Of a stretch of 64,000 bases of DNA, positions 46,603 to 57,000 are shown piece by piece. The notes beneath the pieces are model-generated. The model searched no databases. It was not told the DNA's origin and saw only the letters and a list, made by a program, of their open reading frames with translations. The first letter of the stretch is position 1. The number at the start of each line of letters is the position of its first letter. Source of the DNA: a virus; the IMG/VR virus record IMGVR_UViG_3300042691_007361, positions 1 through 64,000 of that record. One strand, given 5' to 3'. Made by a program: the position numbers and the translations under genes.

Positions 46603-48773
46603 GACAACATTATGTAATGGATTATGAAACACTCTCCAACTGCTTTGTTGCTGTGTTTCAAGGAGTTAAGTCAGATGACTATGAAGTATTTGTAGTACAT
46701 GATTTACAGAATGATATTGATAGACTAATTAGTTTTCTTGAGGATAACATTCTTCTTGATGAATGGCACATATCATTTAATGGTCTTGGGTTTGATAGTC
46801 AGATTACTGAGTATATCCTAAGAACACAAGACCAGCTACGGGAAATGGGTGGATGTGAGATTGCTGAGTGGTTATATGGCAAAGCACAGAACATTATCCA
46901 AAGTCAAGATGAGAATAGGTTCTTAGAATTCAGTCCAAATGATCTGCAGATTAATCAGATTGATGTTTTTAAACTTAATCACTGGGATAATCCTGCTAAA
47001 AGAAGTTCACTAAAGTGGATTCAGTATACAATGGATTGGGCTAACATAGTTGATATGCCTATTCATCATGCTACTGAGATAACAACATTTGAGCAGATAG
47101 AACAGATAATCTATTATTGTAAGAATGATGTTAGCTCCACTAAGAAAATCATGGAGCTTAGTAAGAAACAGATTGAACTCCGCAAGAGTCTAACAGAAGA
47201 GTATAACATTAATTTGTTTAGTGCTTCTGAACCAAGGATATCTAAAGAGCTGTTCTTACATTTCTTGAGTAAGAAGACCGGTATCAAAAAGTTTGACCTG
47301 AAGAACCTGAGAACCAAAAGAGATCAGATTGTAGTTAATGATATTATACTAGACTATGTAAGTTTCAAGACTGCTACATTCCAAAGACTCCTGGCTAAGT
47401 TTAGAGATATTGTTCTAGACCCAAAGGATACAAAAAATGGTTTTAAATACTCTATTCAATATAGAGGAGTTAAAACTGACTTTGGTCTCGGTGGTTTGCA
47501 TGGTGCCTGGTCTAAGAGTAGAATATTTGAATCTAATGAAGAGATGATTATCATGACTTCAGATGTTACATCCTTCTATCCTAACTTGGCTATTAGAAAC
47601 AAATGGTCACCGGCACATATTCCTAAAGAGGAATTCTGTGAGCAGTATGAGTGGTTCTTTGAAGAAAGAAAAAAGATTAGTAAGAAAGACATCAGGAATT
47701 ATGTATACAAGATTATACTCAATTCAACTTATGGTTTGAGTAATGATGAAAACAGTTTCCTGTATGACCCAGAGTTTACTATGCGTATTACTATTAATGG
47801 TCAGTTATCTCTGGCTATGCTGTATGAGATGCTAACTGAGGGTATCCCGGGAGCTATTCCAATCATGCAGAATACTGATGGTCTTGAGACAATGATACCT
47901 AGAGAGTATGAGCAGAAATATTATGACATCTGTAAAGAATGGGAACAGATAACTCAATTACAATTAGAGCATGACAAGTATCAGAGAATGATTATTGGTG
48001 ATGTAAATAATTATATTGCTGTTCATATGCCTAAAGAAGTTGACATAGATACAGCAATGGATATGAGTATGGACAACCCACACTATATTTACAGACGTAC
48101 TCCAGACGGAGTCTATAGTTATCAGGCTGTAAAGTGTAAGGGTAGATTTGAGTTTCATGATCTTGCTCTACATAAGAACAAGAGTTTCTTGGTTATACCA
48201 AAGACTATCTTCTACTATTTTGTACACGGAATTGATCCTAAAGAGTTCCTATCTAAACAGACAAACATATTTGATTTCTGTGGTGGTAAGAAAATCAGAG
48301 GAGATTGGAAATTTATTGAACATCTAGTAGAAAAAACTATTGATCCTAATTATTTGAATTACAGTCTTAAACAAAAAAGAGATTATCTACTATCCAATGG
48401 GTGGGAACAATCTTGGTCGGATGATAACTGGGTAAGAAGTAATTCTACTAATAAAGAAGCTAATACTGGTATAAGTACTGAAGCTGCGTTTAATCTCATT
48501 GTTCCTAAAATAGGTGGTGAGTATAAGGAATGTCCTTTGCAGCATACTATTAGGTATTATATTTCTAACAACGGATCTAAAATTATTAAGCACAATCTAG
48601 TTGATGAAAGGTCAACTCAACTAGAAGCAGGTAAGTGGTTACAAACACTGTTTATTGATTATGTAGAAAAGGACATAAACAATTATGATTTAAACTATGA
48701 TTACTATTTAGAGAAGATTATGAAAGAGATACATAATCTTGAACCCGTCAAAAACCAATTAAGTTTATTTTAA
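46599..48773 (+). CDS. Family B DNA polymerase
   Basis: 724 residues. The 3'-5' exonuclease motifs are DYETLSN (Exo I, near residue 8), FNGLGFDSQI (Exo II, near 60) and YCKNDVSSTKK (Exo III, near 172). Polymerase motifs are DVTSFYPNLA (A, near 322), KIILNSTYGLSND (B, near 373) and MQNTDGLETMI (C, near 425). Motif C has N-T-D where the classic is D-T-D, so one of the two Asp is replaced, as in some other phage PolB enzymes. Likely the replicative polymerase. Confidence 0.9.
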   Translation: MRQHYVMDYETLSNCFVAVFQGVKSDDYEVFVVHDLQNDIDRLISFLEDNILLDEWHISFNGLGFDSQITEYILRTQDQLREMGGCEIAEWLYGKAQNIIQSQDENRFLEFSPNDLQINQIDVFKLNHWDNPAKRSSLKWIQYTMDWANIVDMPIHHATEITTFEQIEQIIYYCKNDVSSTKKIMELSKKQIELRKSLTEEYNINLFSASEPRISKELFLHFLSKKTGIKKFDLKNLRTKRDQIVVNDIILDYVSFKTATFQRLLAKFRDIVLDPKDTKNGFKYSIQYRGVKTDFGLGGLHGAWSKSRIFESNEEMIIMTSDVTSFYPNLAIRNKWSPAHIPKEEFCEQYEWFFEERKKISKKDIRNYVYKIILNSTYGLSNDENSFLYDPEFTMRITINGQLSLAMLYEMLTEGIPGAIPIMQNTDGLETMIPREYEQKYYDICKEWEQITQLQLEHDKYQRMIIGDVNNYIAVHMPKEVDIDTAMDMSMDNPHYIYRRTPDGVYSYQAVKCKGRFEFHDLALHKNKSFLVIPKTIFYYFVHGIDPKEFLSKQTNIFDFCGGKKIRGDWKFIEHLVEKTIDPNYLNYSLKQKRDYLLSNGWEQSWSDDNWVRSNSTNKEANTGISTEAAFNLIVPKIGGEYKECPLQHTIRYYISNNGSKIIKHNLVDERSTQLEAGKWLQTLFIDYVEKDINNYDLNYDYYLEKIMKEIHNLEPVKNQLSLF

Positions 48774-48775
48774 TT

Positions 48776-50452
48776 ATGGCAAAGAGAATTAGAGAAGTAA
48801 CAAGAGATTTTCTTAAGGCAGTTCCGCTGCCTGTACAGACTAGCAGTTATACTGTTATATCGCATGAGTCTGTTATGGACTATGTATTTACTGAGCTTGC
48901 AGCTCAAGGTTTTGGTATCCTCTCAGAGGAGTATAGATGTACATATGATGGTCTGATTGCACAAGGTATTTACAAGCTAAACTATGGTACTGATGAGGAG
49001 ATGTCTCTGATGTTTGCATGGTCTAACAGCTACAATAAACAATTAAAGTTTAAATGTGTAACTGGTGGTTATGTAACAGCAAACCAAACAGTAATGTTGT
49101 GTGGTGAGATTGGAACATGGACTCGTAAGCACACAGGTACTGCAGATGCAGATGCTATTGAGATGATTAAAACTCAGATTACTAATGCTGCTGTATATTA
49201 CAACAACCTAGTAGCTGATAAAGAAGTAATGAAGCAGATACCACTTACTACAAAGCGCCAGGCAGAGTTGCTTGGTGTATTGTTTGCAGAGTATGAATTG
49301 CTTACTACAGAGCAGGCAAGTATTGTACGCCAACAAATAGATAAGCCTAGCTTCTTCTATAATGGTGGTAAGCATACACTGTGGTCATTCTATAATCACG
49401 TAACTCTGGCATTCCAGCAATCACATCCAAAGACATGGATGGAGGATCAGCGCATGCTTCATTGGTTTATCAGTAATGAGTTTGACCTAACAGGTAGTCC
49501 TGTTATGTCTGCTATTGTACAAGCAATGGTTGAGGTTACAGAACCTATGGTAGATCCATTGTATACTGTACCTAATCAGACTAACATCTTAGATCAAATA
49601 GCAGACTTAGAAGCAGATCAAATGGATGAAGACATTAGATATGCTAAAGTAGAAGAAGAAAGTGGAACAAATGAGGTAAAAAATGAAGAGATTTTGTACC
49701 AGTCTGAAGAAGTAGTTGAAGATGTTGTTGAAGACACAGAAGTTCCATTTGATATTGATGAGGATGATGATGCTGTGTTAGGTTCATTACTAGTTCCAAT
49801 AGAGAATCCTGAGCCACCTGTTACAGTGGAAGAATATTTGGATCACAAGGAATTACTTGATGAAACTGTAGCTTATACTGACCCAGCAGGTAATGTATTT
49901 GAAGCTCCAGTAGTTCAAACTAAAGCACCACAAGAATTTATTGATGCTCTTATGAATGCACCAGAAATGGATGCTTCAGAAATTGATATGTCAAAAGTTA
50001 CTTGGGTTGATGCTCCAGAAACTGTTAAGGAAGTTGAAGATAAGCCTAAACTTTCTCTTGATGATATTCTAATCAGAATACCAAATGAGGAGAAGAAAGC
50101 TGAAGCTGAGATTGCTACTGCTATTGAAAGAGTGGAGCGTAAAGAACTCAAAGAAACTCTTAAAGCAGAAGATCAAAAAGGTAAGCTACCAAGTGATATT
50201 CAATCTAGACTAGATGCATTTAATGCTAAGAGAGAAGCTGAGTCTTCAATACTTACTCCTGAAGAAATTGAGGAAGAGTATGACCTGAAGCACACTGATG
50301 ACTATCAAGATGTGATTGAGATGAAGGCTGAAGAATCACTTGAAGTGGAAGCAGTTAATACTACTGAAAATCAACCAAGTACATTCAATGATTTTGAGTT
50401 TGACCTAGGGTCAGATGATGAAGAATTGAAGTTTGATGATGATTTTCTTTAA
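48776..50452 (+). CDS. DUF932-like protein with long acidic tail
   Basis: 558 residues. Residues 20-300 contain SLMFAWSNSYNKQLKFKC, GGYVTANQTVMLCGEIG and RKHTG, the features of DUF932-type phage/plasmid proteins (TIGR03299-like). The last 260 residues are acidic, low-complexity and likely disordered (VVEDVVEDTEVPFDIDEDDD, DLGSDDEELKFDDDF). Function of DUF932 proteins is unknown. Two bases after the polymerase. A hairpin pair and terminator follow. Confidence 0.7.
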   Translation: MAKRIREVTRDFLKAVPLPVQTSSYTVISHESVMDYVFTELAAQGFGILSEEYRCTYDGLIAQGIYKLNYGTDEEMSLMFAWSNSYNKQLKFKCVTGGYVTANQTVMLCGEIGTWTRKHTGTADADAIEMIKTQITNAAVYYNNLVADKEVMKQIPLTTKRQAELLGVLFAEYELLTTEQASIVRQQIDKPSFFYNGGKHTLWSFYNHVTLAFQQSHPKTWMEDQRMLHWFISNEFDLTGSPVMSAIVQAMVEVTEPMVDPLYTVPNQTNILDQIADLEADQMDEDIRYAKVEEESGTNEVKNEEILYQSEEVVEDVVEDTEVPFDIDEDDDAVLGSLLVPIENPEPPVTVEEYLDHKELLDETVAYTDPAGNVFEAPVVQTKAPQEFIDALMNAPEMDASEIDMSKVTWVDAPETVKEVEDKPKLSLDDILIRIPNEEKKAEAEIATAIERVERKELKETLKAEDQKGKLPSDIQSRLDAFNAKREAESSILTPEEIEEEYDLKHTDDYQDVIEMKAEESLEVEAVNTTENQPSTFNDFEFDLGSDDEELKFDDDFL

Positions 50453-50456
50453 GACC

Positions 50457-50523
50457 TTACCTCTGCATAAGGTAAGTTAAACAATGAAAGAGGGGGATGG
50501 CTTAGGCTGTCCCTCTTTTTTTT
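50457..50523 (+). terminator. Hairpin and terminator after the DUF932-like gene
   Basis: CTTACC/GGTAAG hairpin near 50456-50475, then AGAGGG (50489-50494) with CCCTCT (50511-50516) and a nine-T run. Confidence 0.78.
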
Positions 50524-50531
50524 CTATCTTT
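50524..50531 (+). promoter_or_regulatory. Host-type -7 box
   Basis: TATCTTTG, an exact TAnnTTTG, 7 bases before the ATG at 50538, right after the terminator. No clear -33. Confidence 0.5.
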
Positions 50532-50537
50532 GTGGTT

Positions 50538-50639
50538 ATGAATTATTTATACATAGGAATTTATTTAATAGTAGTCTGGGGCTGGGTAGGCTTTGAGATG
50601 TTACGTGCAAAAGGCGAAGACAATGAAAAAACAGATTGA
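50538..50639 (+). CDS. Tiny membrane protein
   Basis: 33 residues, one transmembrane segment (YLYIGIYLIVVWGWVGF) and a charged tail. Overlaps the MazG-like gene by 17 bases. Confidence 0.5.
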   Translation: MNYLYIGIYLIVVWGWVGFEMLRAKGEDNEKTD

Positions 50640-51030
50640 ATCAGTAGAACGATTTCATGAGGCATTTGGACAAAAGAATGGTAAATGGCCTCAGCATATT
50701 GAGTTAGATCAATATGAGCTAAGACATAAACTAATGGCGGAAGAAAATGATGAATATCTAGAAGCATGTGATGCTAAAGATATTGTAGGTATAGCTGATG
50801 CATTAGGTGATCAAATGTATATTTTATGTGGGACTATTCTTAAACATGGATTACAGCACATTATAGCAGATGTATTTGATGAAATACAAGCTAGTAATAT
50901 GAGTAAGTTAGGTGAAGATGGTAAGCCGGTATTAAGAGAAGATGGAAAGATTCTCAAGGGACCAGGTTACTTCAAGCCAAATCTAGAAAAGTTTTTTGTG
51001 GCAGAAGGCAAAAAGAAAGGGGAGCAATAA
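50623..51030 (+). CDS. MazG-like nucleotide pyrophosphohydrolase
   Basis: 135 residues from the ATG at 50623 (MKKQIESVERFHEAFGQKNG). All-alpha NTP-PPase pattern: RHKLMAEENDEYLEA (E..E) then GIADALGDQMYIL (D...D) near residue 55. The tail EIQASNMSKLGEDGKPV, DGKILKGPGYFKPNL is typical of phage MazG/phosphoribosyl-ATP pyrophosphatase-like proteins. These cut NTPs or dNTPs to monophosphates. The stop lies in the terminator loop. Confidence 0.8.
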   Translation: MKKQIESVERFHEAFGQKNGKWPQHIELDQYELRHKLMAEENDEYLEACDAKDIVGIADALGDQMYILCGTILKHGLQHIIADVFDEIQASNMSKLGEDGKPVLREDGKILKGPGYFKPNLEKFFVAEGKKKGEQ

Positions 51031-51046
51031 GCTCCCCATTTTTTTT
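51019..51046. terminator. Bidirectional terminator between convergent blocks
   Basis: GGGGAGC (51019-51025) pairs with GCTCCCC (51031-51037), loop AATAA including the plus-strand stop. Plus-strand T-run of nine follows. On the minus strand TTTCTTTTT follows the stem. It separates the replication block from the virion RNA polymerase block. Confidence 0.85.
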
Positions 51047-54000
51047 TAGTTAAGGTTTTGGAATGTCTCTCTAGACTTGATTGCATGTATTGGGTCATAG
51101 TTCTTACCTCTGACACCAAAGATACCCCCTATGTGGTTCCATAGTTTATAGTCTCCTTCTTCCTGCCAGAAGTATGGACCAACATCTTGTTTATAGATTG
51201 CTGAGTCATCTCCTGTAGCCATGTGGAATAGGTCTGCCATTATCTTTAATGTGTTACCTATTATTGGTCCTGAAGCTAGGGAAGCTGGATTAATGAAGTT
51301 CATGAAGTCATCAAATCCTACTATAGGAACTAAGAGCTCATTCTCTGATTTTACTGCCATAAGTTGGTAAAGTAAGTGATTAGAAAAATAACCCATTGCT
51401 CCCCAATCTTTTTCTCTTTTTCTGAGTTTGTTGAAACGGTCTTCATCATCATCATCATATCCAAAGATAAATCCAACAGCTAGTCCCATCATAGCAAGGT
51501 AAATACCTTCAGCTAACATTCTTCTAAATGCAGCTTTTTCTTTATCAGATGCCATTGGATAATATTTACCCATGGTTTTTACTGTTCTCCACATTAATTG
51601 AAGACCGGATATGTAGTAACCTTTTGTAAGGGTGTTCATGTTAAAGTCATAGACCTCTCCTCCAAAGTTTTCTTTAGAGGTATCAAATTGGAATCTATGT
51701 ACAAACATTGGTAATGAGAATAGACGGTAGAAAGTAAAGAGTCTAAATCCAAGATACTTACTTGCCAGTGGTGTATCTAATTGGTCTATTAGACCATTAA
51801 GTCTTTTACCTACTCCCTGTACCTTAAGTTTGAAGTCATTGAAGAGTGCATTCTCAGAGATGATAAGCTCATCTCCTTCTTTTACATCTGCCGGATCTTC
51901 AATGTCATTCTTTTTCATCAAGTCCTCTACAGTAAGATTGTATTTCTTTGCTACTGACTCAAGTGAGTCACCTACTTGATATACATGGTTTATTGATTGT
52001 ACTCCATACTCAGGATCAATACCATCTTTAAGTTTAATCATACCTTTATCATCAAGCTCAAATGCATCTGAGTATCTAATCTTCTGTATATTCCCTGCTG
52101 AATCTGTTTGGTCAATGTATTTGTTATACATCATTCCCCAGAATACTTCAAGACCAGCTTCAACTTCAGCAAGCTTTCTAGCATCATACATCCATGTCAT
52201 ATCTAACATGTCTTTAAGGAAACTTCTAGAAGCTGATTTACTGAAGTCTTTTTTAGTCTTACCTGTGATAGGGTCAAAGTACTCCATCATTTGTATATCA
52301 AGAGACTTAGGTCCATGTGTATATATACCTTTTGTCATCAGCTGAATAGTAGCTGTATATGCTCTATACTTACCTAGAGCAAGTGACTTAGCTGTTATAT
52401 ACTCTGCTCCGGCTGCTTCAATCATAGACTGGAACAACATACCGTAACGGTTCTTAGCAGCAGAGACCATATCTAATGCAATAAAGGATCTACTTGTATT
52501 TCCCATAAGTGCGTTAGCTAGCTTAGTAACTCTTACATTTTTTTCATTAAACTCAGCATTGACTTTACCGTAGAAAGTTCTCTCAAGGAATTCATCAAAT
52601 GCTTTTGCTCTTTTGTTATCTCCTGTAGGTATAAAAGAGAGCATGCCTGTTGACTTCTTAATTTGCTTACTGATTCTGTTCATGTCTTTTATGGCATTCT
52701 CAGAATTGTTAAGCACATCACTTATTAGTTTTGCTATAGGCTCAATTTCAGAAAGCTTCTTCTGTACAGTAAGTGACTCCATGTAATCATAGAAACTTCT
52801 CAGGAAGTCCATTGATACATCTTGTTTCTTTAATCTATATAGACCACGTACAGGAATTCTAGTAAGTGGATTACCTAGTAAGTCAGTACCAATAGCAGTA
52901 GCCTCAGCATTGTAGTTAAACATCCATTCAGCAGCATCTGCAGTCTTTTCTTTACCAAAGAATCTTTGACCTAGTGTTTTTGCTGAGCTTAATTTATCTT
53001 CTACATTCTCCCTGGCTTTACCAGACTGTACCATCTCTAGATTACTTCTATGAAAGAAGTTAGCATAGTCATAGTATAACTTACTACCAAAGCCTTTGTC
53101 ATCCTGAACTCGTAGATACTCTTTCTTAAGCTCTTCAAGTAACTTATATGTTGGTGAATTAAGCTTCTTAAGATCATAGTACTCTTGATTCATGTACTTA
53201 TTATCATATGCAGAATCCTTTTTACCGGGAGTATACTCTTTAGGCAAGTAATTGTTTCTGTTATCTACAGTAACTCCAACAATCTTTGGTGTAACATATT
53301 CAGGTTTAGGAACTACTTTGTTGTATTTACCACCTGGAACAGCATATCTAATAATTTCTTTCCCTGTTATTGGATGTACAAGTTTTGTAGTCTTGTAATT
53401 CTCAAGACCGATTGGTTTAGCTACAGTCCATGCAGAAGTTCTAAATACTTTAATAGCTTTTTGCTTTATTGCAGGATCCCAAACTTCTTTAGTATAATGA
53501 TTCTGTATAAACCACTGGTCAAATGCTTCACTCTTAGTTCTTGCTTCTAGTATTTTAGGTGAGTTAATAAACTCATCTGCATTATCAATAGTAACATCAT
53601 CAATACCAGTACCTCTTAAAGCATAATTAATTGCTGCTATATAGTAATCAGTAGGTTCTTTGTAACTAAGCTCTGATAAGTCTCTGAATAATACTCTTAG
53701 TTTCTCAAGCTCAAGTGGACCAAGACCCATATCATTCTTAATGTTGATAAGGTCATCATACTCTTGTCTTTCTGATTCACTAAGTGCAGGACCATTATTG
53801 ATTCTATCTTGGTAAGTTTTAAGCTTTTCTGCATCCTCAAGTGATAGACCAGACTTCTTATCAAACTGTGCTTCAAGATTTACAAGCTCTACCTCTATTT
53901 CTTTTACACGTTTTCTCTGCTCTTCAGTAAGCTGGATACCATTTACCTGACGGTTCTTATCTGTAGTCTTACCAATAATGTCATAGCGCTCTTCAATAAG

Positions 54001-57000
54001 TTCAGCTCTACGTTTAGCAATCTCAGATTTTAATCCGGGCTTATCAGTAATCTGTCTTATCTGAGCAATTATATCTCTTCTAGTTTCAACATACTTATCA
54101 GAGTATGCTACACGCATATTCTTACGGAAGAATCTTTCTAGCTCCTCATTGAAGACATCAGGCTTCTCTTCCATAGTAATACCTTTGGCTGCTAGCTTAT
54201 CAACGTAGTTATCAAGTTCTCTTTGTAAACTATCTACATCCGGTTCTCCTGTCATGAACTTTCTAGATACAGATCTGTAATGTTTCATTACAAGAGCTTT
54301 CTCTAAAGCTTCACCAGTTTTCTGAGTACCATCAGGATAGTATACATCATAAAGACTTTCATACTCCATCTTAGCTTCATCAGCAGCCGTAGCTTCAAGC
54401 ATATCATCTCTATCTTCATACTTAATATTCTGAAGAGTATTCATCTTTTCTATAGCAGCTGCTCTTTCTAGGTAAGCTTGGAAAGACGTATCTGCATTTA
54501 CAACAACTTCTGATTTGGTAAATGGATTGATAAGCTTGTTATCTTGTGTCCAGATATTAAACTTCTCATAGTATTCATCTACCATTGGACGGTGCATGTA
54601 CTTCTTCTCAAAGTCAATAAGGTTCTTGTAAGCTTCTTTTACTAGAGTCTTATCCTTTTTATCCTTGGCATTCTCATACTCATTCTTCAGCTTACCATAA
54701 TCATAACGCCAGTTTTTAAACTTGTCATGATATGTAAACCTTTCATACTCTACCCACTCACCGGTTTTACTGTCTGTATAACCATCTTTATCAAGTAATA
54801 ATAGTTGTTTACCAAGTGCGGCAACATTATTCTCATTGTATCCTGCTTGTCTTAATAGTGGGTCAAGTTTACTTGCTATCTGATCTCTTTCTCTGAGTAG
54901 TTCTAACTCAGTATTAGACAACTCAATTGAGATATCTCTTGCAAATGTTCCTATAACAGGGTCATCAATGTTCTTAATAGGAATAAGATTAGCTGCTATA
55001 TAACCAATGTCTCCGCGTTCACCTTTCAAGAATGCATCATACTGCTCTCTTGTAAGACGTTTATCATTATACTGCTGAACTAATTTAGCAATGTAAGGCT
55101 TACGTTTTATATCAAGAGACAATCCTGCGTTATCAAGATTAAACTCCCGCATCAACGGTGCATTGACTACACTATCAATAAAGTCATTGATTGCATCAGT
55201 AGATATGTTATCTGCTTTTAGTGCTTTTGTGATATCAGCTTTAAACTTTTCATCAATCTCTTTACCCATAGAGGCACCCTTCTTCTCAAAGTATTGTCCG
55301 GCAAATTCTTGTTCTATATCATTGATCTTTCTAATTGCATCATTTACACTAGTATTGATACCATTAAGAGTCTTTACAAAATCAGTTTCTTTATTTAGAC
55401 CTACTGCTACACGTACATCCTCTACAAGTTTCTTCTGTCTGATCAAGAAATCTTTGAAGTACATTACCTTTGTAATCTCTTCTGTTTTAATCTTACGCGG
55501 GTCACCACTTATTTTTCCTAGTGCCTTGTCAATATTTTCAACAAAGACTTCAATATGTGCTATTGAATTTACAAGAGCTAGAGTTCTTAGTCTGAACTCT
55601 TCTTGCTGATCCTTCATTGCACTAATTGCATTCTCAGGTTTTACTTTTGTAGGATCATCGGATACAGTCTGGTATGGTCTTAAGTCTTCAGCAATGTATC
55701 TTAAAAACTTGATACCCTCTCTACTTTCTAATAAATCTTTTAGTCTCTTTGGAGATTTACTAAGCTGATCAAGTTCATACATGTTTTCTGCATATACATT
55801 ATTGATAGCTTTCTGTAACTTACCGTCCTCAACCTTTTGGAATTGAGAAACTATACTTGAGATATCTTTCTTAAACTCAGCAAAATCTGTTTCACTAAAT
55901 ACAACATTATCAATTTGAAAATCCTCATTGACCATCATATTTGCTAAGTCATCTAGAGTAGTATCAACACTAAGTTTATCTAGGTTTACCTTACCAACCA
56001 GTTCCTTGATTAGTTTCTTTATAGCAAACAATATATTCTGAATGAACTGTTTGAAACCTTCTTCAGTTTCTGTTTGCTCATTTACCTTATTCATTGCTGC
56101 TTTTTCAAGAGCATTTACAATAACCTCTTCTTTAAAACGGTCACTCTCAAACTCTAGATTAGGATAGTTAACTACTACATTTTCAATAAGTTTAACACCG
56201 GTAGCTGAAGTTCTGAGTTGATAATATAGTTTATCAAATAGACCGGGATTCATTTTTGCTATACCCTTAACAAGTGGGTGAGCATATTCATGAAGTACTA
56301 GTTCTGTAGAAAGTTTATCACCTACAAAGTATACTGTATCATTATAATAGAACGCAGCTTCTCCTTCATAAGGAGTTGTTGTATTCTCAAGTACTCTTGT
56401 TGCTTCTGCTGCACTTATCATAGTATAAGGTACACCAAATGCTTTTGCAAACTTATCTCCTAATCTTACTGCAATCTCCTTTGCCTTCTCCTTTTTCTGA
56501 GTTTCAGGGTCAGCAGCAAAGTTTTCATTGAAATCATTAACTTCTTCTTCATCTTGTTCTTCTGTAGTTTTAATTCTATCAGCTAAAGGTTTAATTACTA
56601 CTTCAACTGTATAGGCTTTTCTCTCTGATCTTGAGAGACTTATGACACTAGGAAACTTATCTGCCAGAGCTTCTACAATAGCAACATTAGGTTTGAAGAT
56701 CAACTCTTCAGCAGCCTTTTGTTCTACTATAGAACCATAATTAGTAAATCCTCTTGTTACATAGTACTTACCCTTTAAAGGATGTATTACACCAGATAGT
56801 AGAGATTGAATAGCTCTATCAGTAAGAAAAGGATTCACCTCAAATGCCTTCATAACATTTTGACGTACCTTCTGCTTATCATTTGTAAGCCAGTCTTTAA
56901 CTTCTTTAGGAGTAGGATAATAGTACTCATCATTAGGACCAACCTTTCTTACAACAACTGAATAGTCATGTACAAACTTTTCAGCTAGGTCTGTCCCATA

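Noticed and set aside
53185-53550. 121-codon plus-strand open frame
   Set aside because: Antisense shadow of the giant gene with no start context or conserved features.
55163-55609. 148-codon plus-strand open frame
   Set aside because: Shadow of the giant zincin/LysM gene; Ser/Leu/Ile-rich translation typical of antisense frames.
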